From contig CM062218.1 in the NCBI GenBank assembly GCA_031216445.1, positions 21,861,501 through 21,925,500 on the forward strand: a stretch of DNA of 64,000 nucleotides, read 5' to 3'. Source of the DNA: Lateolabrax maculatus. Its lineage: Eukaryota > Chordata > Actinopteri > Acropomatiformes > Lateolabracidae. This document shows positions 27,701 through 39,090 of the stretch, in pieces. Made by a program: the position numbers and the translations under genes. Below the pieces are notes generated by a model. The model was not told where the DNA came from. It searched no databases and saw nothing but the letters and a program-made list of their open reading frames with translations. Numbering within the stretch: position 1 is the stretch's first letter; each line of letters begins with the position of its first letter.

Positions 27701-28404
27701 ATGAAATAGAGGCAACAAACTTAGTGGTTCGCACTGAAAAGGAGCTGCGCGCAGTGGCTGAAAACAACCTCATGACGACCGCCCATTTCCTGAAGGTGCA
27801 GCTCTTTGAGAAAGACACAGCAGAGTTTGAGGCTCACTTAAAAGCAGAGCTTTTGGAGACACATATTGCTTGTGAGATCGCTCAAACTGAAAAGCTGAAG
27901 CAGAAATTGACCAAGATGAAGGAAGCTCTACTGAAACAGAAGGACGACAATAAGAAGACTCTGGAAAGATCCCAGGCCTCTCATCGAGTCCAACTGGAAG
28001 AATGCAGAGCCAAGACCAGTAAGATTTTATCTGCCCTGAAAAATGCAGAAGGTCTGCTGGAGATTGAGCGCCTCTGCCTGCAGCAGGAGAAAACGTCCCT
28101 CCAGAAGGAGATGGAGACATCCAGAGCTTTCTATGCTGCTCAGCTTGTTGAGCAGAAAGAAGAGAACAACACCCTTGTGACTGCTCTCAAAGAGGCTGAG
28201 CAGCAGTTGGAGAGTCATCGTATCAAGTGGCAGGAGGACAAGTCATCCCTCGTTCAAGCCACAGAAGGCCTCCAGAAGACTCTGCAGGAGAAGGAGCAGG
28301 AGTGGCAGGAGACTGAGGGATCCATGAGGTCCCAGCTTGAAGACCTCGTGAGCCAGCTCACTAAAAAGAAAAAGAAAAATAACTGGTACAAAAAACTTTT
28401 CTAA
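24763..28404 (+). CDS. Coiled-coil repeat protein, copy D (1213 aa, four modules; contraction of modules 2 and 3)
   Basis: Exactly 273 residues shorter than B. Modules start at 25201, 25903, 26722 and 27616. The module at 25903 is a hybrid. Its first part has module-2 markers (EALQNEIE, VVRTEK, a TTA Leu codon ending at 26142). From 26232 on it has module-3 markers (a GAC Asp codon, EERKTK, an AAT Asn codon in EENNTL, SLKKKLQQ). The next module begins with SELEQEITT, as module 4 does. One unequal exchange between 26142 and 26232 explains this. The frame is intact and the heptad register is kept because a whole number of heptads was lost. Copy-specific changes are QKEQNLQQ in module 1 and EEHKTK in the module-4 type repeat. 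Function unknown. Confidence 0.9.
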   Translation: MEGTHSKRKQRGQRRKNTDIQQKTKLEYMERSGEVGLSFNFHLSSLEAQLRAELKDSEAKLTHSTFEGRVHLEIQKESLDILLVQLQDQKVDNNWSRDKELMQSEICCLKARLQEALGKHVNSSQTEIEHLKVNQRKICATLRKAQSELEQQTQTSNDLQVKLKQVKEELFHKDTAEFEARSKAELLETDLACEIAQTEKLEQKLTKMKEALLKQKDDNKKTLERSQASHRVQLEEHKTKTSRISSALKNAEGQLKIERLRLQQEKTSHQKEMDTSRALYAAQLDEQKEENNSLVAALKKAEQQLESHRIEWQEDKSSLLQATESLQKTLQEKEQEWQKDKSSLLQNAEGLKKTLRQKEQNLQQDKSSLLQATKDLQKTLSELEQETTTSKALQVKLEQVKGENEALQNEIEATNLVVRTEKQLRSVAEKNFETTAHSLKVQLFEKDTAEFEARSKAELLETDLACEIAQTEKLEQKLTKMKEALLKQKDDNKKTLERSQASHRVQLEERKTKTSRISSALKNAEGQLKIERLRLQQEKTSHQKEMDTSRALYAAQLGEQKEENNTLVAALKKAEQQLESHRIEWQEDKSSLLQATEGLQKTLQEKEQEWQEDKSSLLQNAESLKKKLQQKEQELQQDKSSLLQATKGLQKTLSELEQEITTSKALQVKLEQVKGENEALRNEIEATNLVVCTEKQLRSVAEKNFETTAHSLKVQLFEKDTAEFEARSKAELLETDLACELAQTEKLEQKLTKMKEALLKQKDDNKKTLERSQASHRVQLEEHKTKTSRISSALKNAEGQLKIERLRLQQEKTSHQKEMDTSRALYAAQLDEQKEENNSLVAALKKAEQQLESHRIEWQEDKSSLLQATEGLKKTLRQKEQEWQQDKSSLLQATEGFKKTLQEKEQEWQKDKSSLLQATEGLKKKLQQKGQECQQDKSFLFQATKGLQKTLSELEQQTTTSKDLQVKLEQVKGENEALRNEIEATNLVVRTEKELRAVAENNLMTTAHFLKVQLFEKDTAEFEAHLKAELLETHIACEIAQTEKLKQKLTKMKEALLKQKDDNKKTLERSQASHRVQLEECRAKTSKILSALKNAEGLLEIERLCLQQEKTSLQKEMETSRAFYAAQLVEQKEENNTLVTALKEAEQQLESHRIKWQEDKSSLVQATEGLQKTLQEKEQEWQETEGSMRSQLEDLVSQLTKKKKKNNWYKKLF

Positions 28405-28950
28405 TGCCCGGATCCAAGAACTTCACGCACAGAAGAACAAATGCTCATACACATGCACTTACACAAACACACGCACCATGCACTTGTTCTTGTATACTTG
28501 TGAGGATTAATCAGTTGAATCAGTCTTAACCCCCAAACAGCTCTTTGTAGAGGGCTGTTTGAGGATTAAGACTTGTTTTTACACTTGGAAAGTGAGGCTA
28601 AGCTCTCTTCACTTTTCTGGTGTTAAACTGAAACTGGTCCTCACAAATATATAAATACTAGTGCACACACTTACACACACACACCCAGCCGTCCAAGGAG
28701 AGGGGATCTCTCTTTGAATTGCCTTTCCCGAGGTTTCTTCTCATGTTCCTTAAGCTGTTCTTAGGTTCATGGGGAGTTTTTCCTCGTCTTCTTAGAGAGC
28801 TCGGGCTGGGCACCTGCTGCTGATGTGGGCCTGTCAGTGCCACTGAAACACCTTGAGCAACACAAATAATCTCATCTTCACTTCTGGGCATTCAAAAAAT
28901 AATTCAATCAATCAATCAATCAATCAATAAATTGATTAATTACAATGTCA
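28405..28950 (+). other. Probable 3' UTR of copy D (hairpin 28522-28573, AATAAA 28926-28931)
   Basis: Teleost-type repeat at 28729-28861. CCGTCCAAGGAG near 28690 is private to this unit (CCGTCCGAGGAG elsewhere). Confidence 0.5.
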
Positions 28951-29139
28951 TGTTTTTTTTTGTCTTTCTGTATTTGGTCTACAGTCAAATGAGTAATATT
29001 AAATGTTCTGTTTGATGTATGAATATTTTCACTACTGGTAAAAACTAAACGATTACATAATGTTGTCAGAGCCTACAATGTGTCAACACTTTGGTACCAA
29101 AAATGTAGTATATACAAACATTATGTCCATTTTATGCAA

Positions 29140-29298
29140 CTTTATACTTCTACTCCACTGCTTTTCAGAGGATTTTTTGTACTTTTTACTGCAGAACATT
29201 TATTTGACAGCTATAGATACAGCAGATTATAATTTTACATTTCAAAAAACTTTTGATAAGCTTATAAATACAATGCATTATCAAAGAGTAAACCATTT
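29140..29298. repeat. Teleost-type repeat (TACTTCTACTCCACTGC), spacer D
   Basis: Copy of the element at 1852. Confidence 0.55.
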
Positions 29299-29721
29299 AT
29301 GTTTGAGACTCACAAACAAGCAGATGTCTATGAGTTCAGATGTTTGTCAGTTTCCTGTCTAAACCTTTCCAGTGGTTTCATTCAAGAAAATGGTTCGAGG
29401 CTTAGAGAAGTACAACGATCCAATATCTCGGGGAAAAGCAAAGATTAGAGAAAAATCCAAATTAAATTAAAGTGCTCAAAGCTTGAGTACAGGACTTTTA
29501 CATATAAATGATTGTTACATTCAAGCCCTGGTCAAACGCTGGGGTACCTATAGCGATGCGTTTTACATCAACCAGCAATGATTGGTTCGCCAAGAGACAA
29601 AGGGGGGAGCAACTGTAGCGACGGAGTAGGCTACAGCAACTAGGAGTATGGAGGAATCACCTAATAGGCGTCCAAGAAAAGTTTCTAATGCTCCAGATAA
29701 AAAAGAAGCTCAGCATTCAGA

Positions 29722-30063
29722 CCATAGACTATATAAAAGAAGTGGACCTAGCCTCTGTGACGTCACCCCTTGGTTTGTGGATATCCGTTCTGTAGCCTCA
29801 AGATTGCCGTTTTGGAGCCAGAAGTGACGTTATTTAGAAAAAGAAAACAACAGCTAGCGATTGAGACCATAAACTCATTAGAAGTATGTTTACTGAGGTA
29901 ATAAATCAAGTAAGAAGTAAGGTCCTTTTCTCATAGACGCTATACAGTCGGACTTCTTTTTGCAGCCTGTGTAGTCACCCCCTGGTGGCCATTAAAAAGA
30001 ATGCAGGTTTAAGGTACTTCTGCATTGGCTTCAGTTTTCAGACCCAGAGGTTGCCGCTTGGTT
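29722..30063. repeat. Teleost-type repeat with CRE, spacer D
   Basis: Copy of the element at 2434; TGACGTCA is at 29758-29765. Confidence 0.6.
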
Positions 30064-30193
30064 CAGAGGAAGGATTACAGTCCAAAAAAGAAAGTGACGA
30101 TTGAAAGCGGCACATGGGCTGGACTACGGGAGGTAACGCCGGAGTCATTGGAAAGTCGTGAAGCTTGTCACTGGGGCTTGTTTTGGGTTTACA

Positions 30194-30276
30194 ATCATTC
30201 TTGCCAAGTTGTCTAAGGAGCTGTGTTCAGGTCACAGTCTCCCCTGGAGGCTTGGGTTGGAATCCCACTTTGGACA
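30194..30276 (+). pseudogene. tRNA-Leu(CAG)-like pseudogene, spacer D
   Basis: Copy of the element at 2906. Confidence 0.75.
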
Positions 30277-30503
30277 AGTAGTGTTTTGCACTGGAACCGT
30301 TCCCTTTAACATTACACTGGGATCGAAAAGTCAAAAGTTATGCTGGGACAGGCCTATGAAAAAATACAGTGTTAGTACTACACCTACAGCATTTGTAACA
30401 CTGCGTTCACACATACAGATTCATAGTAGTAGGCAGTCTTTTTCACATTGTATCTGCCGTGTCACTGGTATTGTTGAATGCCTTCCTTGTCACAGTCTCT
30501 GCA

Positions 30504-30574
30504 TTGTCCATGGTGTCATGGTTAGTCCTCTGAACTCTTAATCCAGCAACTGAGTTCAAATCTCTGTGGAACCT
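30504..30574 (+). pseudogene. tRNA-Gln-like pseudogene, spacer D
   Basis: Copy of the element at 3216, anticodon CTT. Confidence 0.72.
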
Positions 30575-31269
30575 GGTTTTAAAGTAGGAATACATGTTCA
30601 TGCAAACTTAAAACAACTCTCAGCACTGCGTTTTTTGTGCATGATATTTCAGGTCCCAGTGAGACCTGCATTTTGAATTACAAAACATTCTAAACGTATT
30701 TTTAGACAAGTACTTGTTCAATAACAATTAAAATAGCATTGTTTATTCACAATAAAACAAACACCCCCCTAACTCTACCATACTTGGCATCTCCCCCGGA
30801 GAACCCCTTTACAAGCAGCAGTTCGGGGTCTAAACAGAAGAGAGCAGCTACAGCAGAGGAGAAACAGGTGACAACTACTTGTTTTCTGGCGAAACACTTT
30901 TAACAATAAATGAAAATGTTTGCACAAAGACAAGTCCCTGTGTCTTATTGTTTTAAAATACATTCTGTGTGCTTTGTTACACTACAACCAACGATAAACA
31001 GAATATATTAACACTTTGTTAGCGGGCCTCCCGACATTAACAAACAAGTAAGTAATGATGACGATGTCAAATCATGCTATGCTGACACTACAACACAGAC
31101 ACCTCCAAGCTGGCTTGATTTAATTATAATGGAAGTGGCGATGCGGCGTGTGTGCGTGCGAGTGTGCATCTTACTTTATAGGGCACGGTTCCCCACGTGA
31201 CAATGACACATTTCATGTGTTATATTGGGATATTTATGTAAATTTCCACTAAATGTGGGATTTTTTACA

Positions 31270-31303
31270 GTCAGGATGACTGAGCGGTCTAAGGCTCTGC
31301 GTT
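31270..31303 (+). pseudogene. tRNA-Leu 5' half, spacer D
   Basis: Copy of the 34-nt element at 3982. Confidence 0.6.
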
Positions 31304-31835
31304 AAGCTGTGGAACATTTGTCCGTCAAAGAATGGGAAGAAGGGGGGAGAAGGGGAAAAATGTGAAAACAAAAGGAAAAATGTAGCTATTTTGTGTCCAT
31401 ATATTTTTGAAGAATGCATTTTTAGCTGCCTGAACACAAAGTGGAAACTTTCGATGCTTTTAAATGCTTTGGACGTGCTGTAGACGAGATTTGAGCTGAC
31501 AAACTGTGGACAGCTGCACATTGCTTTATTTGGACATCACTTGGAGTTGGGGGTGTTCCCCAGTTATAAAGCTGGCCTACTGACACGCTCAAGGGACTCT
31601 ATTTGCTGTTGTTCACGTCCCTGTTCCCCAAAGTTTAGTTTGTAAATAATTAGACAATAAATGATAAATGCAAAGAAATAATTTCCTTTGAAGTTCCTCC
31701 CTGCACCTTGCAAGATTGTTTGGATTCTTTTATAAATGCAAATATTTTTCTTGTGAAAAAAACATTTTTATACATATACTTCTTATTCATGTGAATAATT
31801 TCATTATGTGTAATAATTCCTTGTTAATATCCAAG

Positions 31836-32022
31836 ATGGCGGCTGCCTATATGGAGCATTTAACGGCTGGCTACAGCGGCAGTATTAAACGGAGTGGACG
31901 GTAAATTTTCTCTAAAAGAAGAACAAACAACGGCACTTAAACTTTATGTTGATAAGAAATATGTGTTTGCCCAACTTCTGACAGGACGTACCCTACGACA
32001 GGATGCCATTTTTTCGCTCTGA
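31836..32022 (+). pseudogene. RecQ-like fragment, spacer D
   Basis: Copy of 4548-4734. Downstream, AAACATCCAG near 32148 is shared only with spacer E. Confidence 0.4.
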
Positions 32023-32537
32023 TTGGTTGTCTCAGCCTGTTTATAGTGCCCCTTGGAAATCGAAAAGGAACTGAGAGGTTCCAGATTAATACACATGCGA
32101 ATTAGTCTGGCAATGCCAAGCTCCTGTTGTACACAAACTGTCATTAAAAACATCCAGTTGTACATTTGCTGTACAGCTGTTTTGGTTGTTCATAGAAAAA
32201 GAAATAGAGACTTTTGAAAGATTAAATTAAAACAGACCACGAAAAGTACAACAAATATATTTAAAAAAAAAAAAATGTTTTTTTTTTGTTTTTATTTTCA
32301 TTATTTCTTTCTTTTGTCCTGTCTCTTAGATATTTTGCACATGGGCAACATGCTTGTGCTGTAAATTTGGGGGTTTGGGTTCTACGTGAACCCTGGGTTC
32401 TAATCATAGCTACCTGCAACAATGACTTATTGTTTTGACCATTTTAAATCAGTATGATCAAGGCAGTTATTTGCAACACCCTCCCATTATCATTCTCCAT
32501 ATTTTAAGCATATTATTAATGATTTTAATGCACATTA

Positions 32538-32697
32538 TATTAAAGCAATATCACACAGGTCATGCTGTTGTACTGAATATAAGCACAGCTGTGATTCAGT
32601 CGTAGGGACGAGGCCGCAGGCCGAGTACAGAAGAAAATTACAGTTGTGCTGATATTCCGTACAACAGCATGACCTGGAGTGTGATATTGCTTTAATA
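32538..32697. mobile_element. MITE, spacer D
   Basis: Copy of the inverted-repeat element at 5250. Confidence 0.75.
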
Positions 32698-33164
32698 CAA
32701 CAGTTCTACAAGCACCATTTATTAGTTAACAGTAATAAGCGATAACAAATTATGATTTGTTTGTTTAATCATGTATTTGGCTCTGCCAACACAAATTGTT
32801 CCGTAACTGGACTGGGACTGGACTGTTGCCTAGCAACACGTAAATATTTTTGTGCACACTAGCTGGCTTGCTACTTTGTGTAAAGTCAGGTCTACATTGA
32901 TAAGACAGTACGTTGCGCCATCGTTTCCTGCTCTGCAACTTTTTGGAGAGCTTTCAGACATGCAAGACAGACAAGCTTTTTGTTTCTATTTTCTGTGTTC
33001 TGCAACTTATTAAAAATCTCAATTACAATCACAATTCACAACTGTTTTGTAATTGTATTTGGCATCCATCTTAGATACCATTGCATTTGTATATTCAAAT
33101 ATAAATAAACTGGTATCCACTAGCAACAAAAAGATGAAGGGATAGAATGAAACCAACTCCATAA

Positions 33165-33242
33165 CCAATTGTAATGAAGATTAAAGGAATAGAATCCTAT
33201 AGACATCATGGACTTTAGAATGTTGTCAGGATGCTATAAATA
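33165..33242 (+). promoter_or_regulatory. Core promoter of copy E
   Basis: CCAAT at 33165 and TATAAATA at 33235-33242; X-box at 32825-32837. Confidence 0.6.
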
Positions 33243-33312
33243 CTGAGACCAAAGTTTGGTTCTGACACAAATTTCCACACAAAGATTTCCTGACACAAAT
33301 TTCACGGTGACA

Positions 33313-36300
33313 ATGGAAGGCACACATAGCAAGAGAAAACAAAGAGGACAGAGGAGAAAGAACACTGACATCCAGCAAAAGACAAAGCTGGAATACATGG
33401 AACGCTCCGGGGAGGTTGGCCTTTCTTTTAATTTCCACCTCAGTTCCCTGGAAGCACAACTTAGAGCTGAGCTGAAGGACAGCGAGGCCAAGCTCACCCA
33501 TAGTACATTTGAGGGGAGAGTCCACTTGGAAATCCAAAAGGAATCGCTGGATATTTTGCTTGTTCAGCTCCAAGATCAGAAAGTGGACAACAACTGGAGC
33601 CGTGACAAAGAGCTTATGCAAAGCGAGATATGTTGCCTGAAAGCCCGGCTACAAGAGGCTCTGGGCAAACATGTCAACTCTTCACAGACGGAGATCGAAC
33701 ATCTGAAAGTAAACCAGAGGAAGATCTGCGCGACGCTGCGGAAAGCTCAGAGTGAGCTTGAGCAGCAGACTCAAACCAGCAATGACCTTCAAGTGAAACT
33801 GAAGCAGGTGAAGGAAGAACTCTTTCACAAAGACACAGCAGAGTTTGAGGCTCGCTCAAAAGCAGAGCTGTTGGAGACAGATCTTGCCTGCGAGATTGCT
33901 CAAACTGAAAAGCTGGAGCAGAAATTGACCAAGATGAAGGAAGCTCTACTGAAACAGAAGGACGACAATAAAAAGACCCTGGAAAGATCCCAGGCCTCTC
34001 ATCGAGTCCAGCTGGAGGAACACAAAACCAAGACCAGCAGGATTTCATCGGCCCTGAAAAATGCAGAAGGTCAGCTAAAGATTGAGCGCCTCCGTCTGCA
34101 GCAGGAAAAAACCTCCCACCAGAAGGAGATGGACACATCCAGAGCTCTCTATGCTGCTCAGCTTGACGAGCAGAAAGAAGAGAACAACAGCCTTGTGGCT
34201 GCTCTGAAAAAGGCTGAGCAGCAGTTGGAGAGTCATCGTATCGAATGGCAGGAGGACAAGTCATCCCTCCTTCAGGCCACAGAGAGCCTCCAGAAGACTC
34301 TGCAGGAGAAGGAGCAGGAGTGGCAGAAGGACAAGTCATCCCTCCTTCAAAACGCTGAGGGCCTCAAGAAGACTCTGCGGCAGAAGGAGCAGGATTTGCA
34401 GCAGGACAAGTCATCCCTCCTTCAGGCCACCAAGGACCTCCAGAAGACTCTGAGTGAGCTTGAGCAGGAGACTACCACCAGCAAGGCCCTTCAAGTCAAA
34501 CTGGAGCAGGTGAAGGGAGAGAATGAAGCCCTCCAAAATGAAATAGAGGCAACAAACTTAGTGGTCCGCACTGAAAAGCAACTGCGTTCAGTGGCTGAAA
34601 AGAACTTTGAGACAACCGCCCATTCCCTGAAGGTGCAGCTCTTTGAGAAAGACACAGCAGAGTTTGAGGCTCGCTCAAAAGCAGAGCTGTTAGAGACAGA
34701 TCTTGCCTGCGAGATTGCTCAAACTGAAAAGCTGGAGCAGAAATTGACCAAGATGAAGGAAGCTCTACTGAAACAGAAGGATGACAATAAAAAGACCCTG
34801 GAAAGATCCCAGGCCTCTCATCGAGTCCAGCTGGAGGAACACAAAACCAAGACCAGCAGGATTTCATCGGCCCTGAAAAATGCAGAAGGTCAGCTAAAGA
34901 TTGAGCGCCTCCGTCTGCAGCAGGAAAAAACCTCCCACCAGAAGGAGATGGACACATCCAGAGCTCTCTATGCTGCTCAGCTTGGCAAGCAGAAAGAAGA
35001 GAACAACACCCTTGTGGCTGCTCTAAAAAAGGCTGAGCAGCAGTTGGAGAGTCATCGTATCGAGTGGCAGGAAGACAAGTCATCCCTCCTTCAGGCCACA
35101 GAGGGCCTCCAGAAGACTCTGCAGGAAAAGGAGCAGGAGTGGCAGGAGGACAAGTCATCCCTCCTTCAAAATGCTGAGAGCCTCAAGAAGACTCTGCACC
35201 AGAAGGAGCAGGAGTTGCAGCAGGACAAGTCATCCCTCCTTCAGGCCACCAAGGGCCTCCAGAAGACTCTGAGTGAGCTTGAGCAGGAAACTACCACCAG
35301 CAAGGCCCTTCAAGTCAAACTGGAGCAGGTGAAGGGAGAGAATGAAGCCCTCCGAAATGAAATAGAGGCAACAAACTTAGTGGTCTGCACTGAAAAGCAA
35401 CTGCGTTCAGTGGCTGAAAAGAACTTTGAGACAACTGCCCATTCCCTGAAGGTGCAGCTCTTTGAGAAAGACACAGCAGAGTTTGAGGCTCGCTCAAAAG
35501 CAGAGCTGTTGGAGACAGATCTTGCCTGCGAGATTGCTCAAACTGAAAAGCTGGAGCAGAAATTGACCAAGATGAAGGAAGCTCTACTGAAACAGAAGGA
35601 CGACAATAAAAAGACCCTGGAAAGATCCCAGGCCTCTCATCGAGTCCAGCTGGAGGAACGCAAAACCAAGACCAGCAGGATTTCATCGGCCCTGAAAAAT
35701 GCAGAAGGTCAGCTAAAGATTGAGCGCCTCCGTCTGCAGCAGGAAAAAACCTCCCACCAGAAGGAGATGGACACATCCAGAGCTCTCTATGCTGCTCAGC
35801 TTGGCGAGCAGAAAGAAGAGAACAATACCCTTGTGGCTGCTCTAAAAAAGGCTGAGCAGCAGTTGGAGAGTCATCGTATCGAGTGGCAGGAGGACAAGTC
35901 ATCCCTCCTTCAGGCCACAGAGGGCCTCCAGAAGACTCTGCAGGAGAAGGAGCAGGAGTGGCAGGAGGACAAGTCATCCCTCCTTCAAAACGCTGAGAGC
36001 CTCAAGAAGAAACTGCAGCAGAAGGAGCAAGAGTTGCAGCAGGACAAGTCATCCCTCCTTCAGGCCACCAAGGGCCTCCAGAAGACTCTGAGTGAGCTTG
36101 AGCAGGAGATTACCACCAGCAAGGCCCTTCAAGTCAAACTGGAGCAGGTGAAGGGAGAGAATGAAGCCCTCCGAAATGAAATAGAGGCAACAAACTTAGT
36201 GGTCTGCACTGAAAAGCAACTGCGTTCAGTGGCTGAAAAGAACTTTGAGACAACTGCCCATTCCCTGAAGGTGCAGCTCTTTGAGAAAGACACAGCAGAG

Positions 36301-37773
36301 TTTGAGGCTCGCTCAAAAGCAGAGCTGTTGGAGACAGATCTTGCCTGCGAGCTTGCTCAAACTGAAAAGCTGGAGCAGAAATTGACCAAGATGAAGGAAG
36401 CTCTACTGAAACAGAAGGACGACAATAAAAAGACCCTGGAAAGATCCCAGGCCTCTCATCGAGTCCAGCTGGAGGAACGCAAAACCAAGACCAGCAGGAT
36501 TTCATCGGCTCTGAAAAATGCAGAAGGTCAGCTAAAGATTGAGCGCCTCCGTCTGCAGCAGGAGAAAACCTCCCACCAGAAGGAGATGGACACATCCAGA
36601 GCTCTCTATGCTGCTCAGCTTGATGAGCAGAAAGAAGAGAACAACAGCCTTGTGGCTGCTCTGAAAAAGGCTGAGCAGCAGTTGGAGAGTCATCGTATCG
36701 AGTGGCAGGAAGACAAGTCATCCCTCCTTCAGGCCACAGAGGGCCTCAAGAAGACTCTGCGGCAGAAGGAGCAGGAGTGGCAGCAGGACAAGTCATCCCT
36801 CCTTCAGGCCACCGAGGGCTTCAAGAAAACTCTGCAGGAGAAGGAGCAGGAGTGGCAGAAGGACAAGTCATCCCTCCTTCAGGCCACAGAGGGCCTCAAG
36901 AAGAAACTGCAGCAGAAGGGGCAGGAGTGTCAGCAGGACAAGTCATTCCTCTTTCAGGCCACTAAGGGCCTCCAGAAGACTCTGAGTGAGCTTGAGCAGC
37001 AGACTACCACCGGCAAGGACCTTCAAGTCAAACTGGAGCAGGTGAAGGGAGAGAATGAAGCCCTCCGAAATGAAATAGAGGCAACAAACTTAGTGGTTCG
37101 CACTGAAAAGGAGCTGCGCGCAGTGGCTGAAAACAACCTCATGACGACCGCCCATTTCCTGAAGGTGCAGCTCTTTGAGAAAGACACAGCAGAGTTTGAG
37201 GCTCACTTAAAAGCAGAGCTTTTGGAGACACATATTGCTTGTGAGATCGCTCAAACTGAAAAGCTGAAGCAGAAATTGACCAAGATGAAGGAAGCTCTAC
37301 TGAAACAGAAGGACGACAATAAGAAGACTCTGGAAAGATCCCAGGCCTCTCATCGAGTCCAACTGGAAGAATGCAGAGCCAAGACCAGTAAGATTTTATC
37401 TGCCCTGAAAAATGCAGAAGGTCTGCTGGAGATTGAGCGCCTCTGCCTGCAGCAGGAGAAAACGTCCCTCCAGAAGGAGATGGAGACATCCAGAGCTTTC
37501 TATGCTGCTCAGCTTGTTGAGCAGAAAGAAGAGAACAACACCCTTGTGACTGCTCTCAAAGAGGCTGAGCAGCAGTTGGAGAGTCATCGTATCAAGTGGC
37601 AGGAGGACAAGTCATCCCTCGTTCAAGCCACAGAAGGCCTCCAGAAGACTCTGCAGGAGAAGGAGCAGGAGTGGCAGGAGACTGAGGGATCCATGAGGTC
37701 CCAGCTTGAAGACCTCGTGAGCCAGCTCACTAAAAAGAAAAAGAAAAATAACTGGTACAAAAAACTTTTCTAA
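33313..37773 (+). CDS. Coiled-coil repeat protein, copy E (1486 aa, five modules)
   Basis: Full-length form, modules from 33751, 34453, 35272, 36091 and 36985. It shares with copy F alone a Lys in AAQLGKQKEENNT (module 2) and a silent change in the N-terminal region (CTT for CTG in KELMQ, near 33614). Its own change is Gly for Ser in TTTGKDLQ of module 5. E and F are the closest pair of genes in the window. Start context, TATA spacing and tail are as in copy B. Function unknown. Confidence 0.9.
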   Translation: MEGTHSKRKQRGQRRKNTDIQQKTKLEYMERSGEVGLSFNFHLSSLEAQLRAELKDSEAKLTHSTFEGRVHLEIQKESLDILLVQLQDQKVDNNWSRDKELMQSEICCLKARLQEALGKHVNSSQTEIEHLKVNQRKICATLRKAQSELEQQTQTSNDLQVKLKQVKEELFHKDTAEFEARSKAELLETDLACEIAQTEKLEQKLTKMKEALLKQKDDNKKTLERSQASHRVQLEEHKTKTSRISSALKNAEGQLKIERLRLQQEKTSHQKEMDTSRALYAAQLDEQKEENNSLVAALKKAEQQLESHRIEWQEDKSSLLQATESLQKTLQEKEQEWQKDKSSLLQNAEGLKKTLRQKEQDLQQDKSSLLQATKDLQKTLSELEQETTTSKALQVKLEQVKGENEALQNEIEATNLVVRTEKQLRSVAEKNFETTAHSLKVQLFEKDTAEFEARSKAELLETDLACEIAQTEKLEQKLTKMKEALLKQKDDNKKTLERSQASHRVQLEEHKTKTSRISSALKNAEGQLKIERLRLQQEKTSHQKEMDTSRALYAAQLGKQKEENNTLVAALKKAEQQLESHRIEWQEDKSSLLQATEGLQKTLQEKEQEWQEDKSSLLQNAESLKKTLHQKEQELQQDKSSLLQATKGLQKTLSELEQETTTSKALQVKLEQVKGENEALRNEIEATNLVVCTEKQLRSVAEKNFETTAHSLKVQLFEKDTAEFEARSKAELLETDLACEIAQTEKLEQKLTKMKEALLKQKDDNKKTLERSQASHRVQLEERKTKTSRISSALKNAEGQLKIERLRLQQEKTSHQKEMDTSRALYAAQLGEQKEENNTLVAALKKAEQQLESHRIEWQEDKSSLLQATEGLQKTLQEKEQEWQEDKSSLLQNAESLKKKLQQKEQELQQDKSSLLQATKGLQKTLSELEQEITTSKALQVKLEQVKGENEALRNEIEATNLVVCTEKQLRSVAEKNFETTAHSLKVQLFEKDTAEFEARSKAELLETDLACELAQTEKLEQKLTKMKEALLKQKDDNKKTLERSQASHRVQLEERKTKTSRISSALKNAEGQLKIERLRLQQEKTSHQKEMDTSRALYAAQLDEQKEENNSLVAALKKAEQQLESHRIEWQEDKSSLLQATEGLKKTLRQKEQEWQQDKSSLLQATEGFKKTLQEKEQEWQKDKSSLLQATEGLKKKLQQKGQECQQDKSFLFQATKGLQKTLSELEQQTTTGKDLQVKLEQVKGENEALRNEIEATNLVVRTEKELRAVAENNLMTTAHFLKVQLFEKDTAEFEAHLKAELLETHIACEIAQTEKLKQKLTKMKEALLKQKDDNKKTLERSQASHRVQLEECRAKTSKILSALKNAEGLLEIERLCLQQEKTSLQKEMETSRAFYAAQLVEQKEENNTLVTALKEAEQQLESHRIKWQEDKSSLVQATEGLQKTLQEKEQEWQETEGSMRSQLEDLVSQLTKKKKKNNWYKKLF

Positions 37774-38320
37774 TGCCCGGATCCAAGAACTTCACGCACA
37801 GAAGAACAAATGCTCATACACTTGCACTTACACAAACACACGCACCATGCACTTGTTCTTGTATACTTGTGAGGATTAATCAGTTGAATCAGTCTTAACC
37901 CCCAAACAGCTCTTTGTAGAGGGCTGTTTGAGGATTAAGACTTGTTTTTACACTTGGAAAGTGAGGCTAAGCTCTCTTCACTTTTCTGGTGTTAAACTGA
38001 AACTGGTCCTCACAAATATATAAATACTAGTGCACACACTTACACACACACACCCAGCCGTCCGAGGAGAGGGGATCTCTCTTTGAATTGCCTTTCCCGA
38101 GGTTTCTTCTCATGTTCCTTAAGCTGTTCTTAGGTTCATGGGGAGTTTTTCCTCGTCTTCTTAGAGAGCTCGGGCTGGGCACCTGCTGCTGATGTGGGCC
38201 TGTCAGTGCCACTGAAACACCTTGAGCAACACAAATAATCTCATCTTCACTTCTGGGCATTCAAAAAATAATTCAATCAATCAATCAATCAATCAATAAA
38301 TTGATTAATTACAATGTCAT
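37774..38320 (+). other. Probable 3' UTR of copy E (hairpin 37891-37942, AATAAA 38295-38300)
   Basis: Teleost-type repeat at 38098-38230. CACTTGCACTTAC near 37820 is private to this unit (CACATGCACTTAC elsewhere). Confidence 0.5.
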
Positions 38321-38508
38321 GTTTTTTTTTGTCTTTCTGTATTTGGTCTACAGTCAAATGAGTAATATTAAATGTTCTGTTTGATGTATGAATATTTTCA
38401 CTACTGGTAAAAACTAAACGATTACATAATGTTGTCAGAGCCTACAATGTGTCAACACTTTGGTACCAAAAATGTAGTATATACAAACATTATGTCCATT
38501 TTATGCAA

Positions 38509-38667
38509 CTTTATACTTCTACTCCACTGCTTTTCAGAGGATTTTTTGTACTTTTTACTGCAGAACATTTATTTGACAGCTATAGATACAGCAGATTATA
38601 ATTTTACATTTCAAAAAACTTTTGATAAGCTTATAAATACAATGCATTATCAAAGAGTAAACCATTT
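38509..38667. repeat. Teleost-type repeat (TACTTCTACTCCACTGC), spacer E
   Basis: Copy of the element at 1852. Confidence 0.55.
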
Positions 38668-39090
38668 ATGTTTGAGACTCACAAACAAGCAGATGTCTAT
38701 GAGTTCAGATGTTTGTCAGTTTCCTGTCTAAACCTTTCCAGTGGTTTCATTCAAGAAAATGGTTCGAGGCTTAGAGAAGTACAACGATCCAATATCTCGG
38801 GGAAAAGCAAAGATTAGAGAAAAATCCAAATTAAATTAAAGTGCTCAAAGCTTGAGTACAGGACTTTTACATATAAATGATTGTTACATTCAAGCCCTGG
38901 TCAAACGCTGGGGTACCTATAGCGATGCGTTTTACATCAACCAGCAATGATTGGTTCGCCAAGAGACAAAGGGGGGAGCAACTGTAGCGACGGAGTAGGC
39001 TACAGCAACTAGGAGTATGGAGGAATCACCTAATAGGCGTCCAAGAAAAGTTTCTAATGCTCCAGATAAAAAAGAAGCTCAGCATTCAGA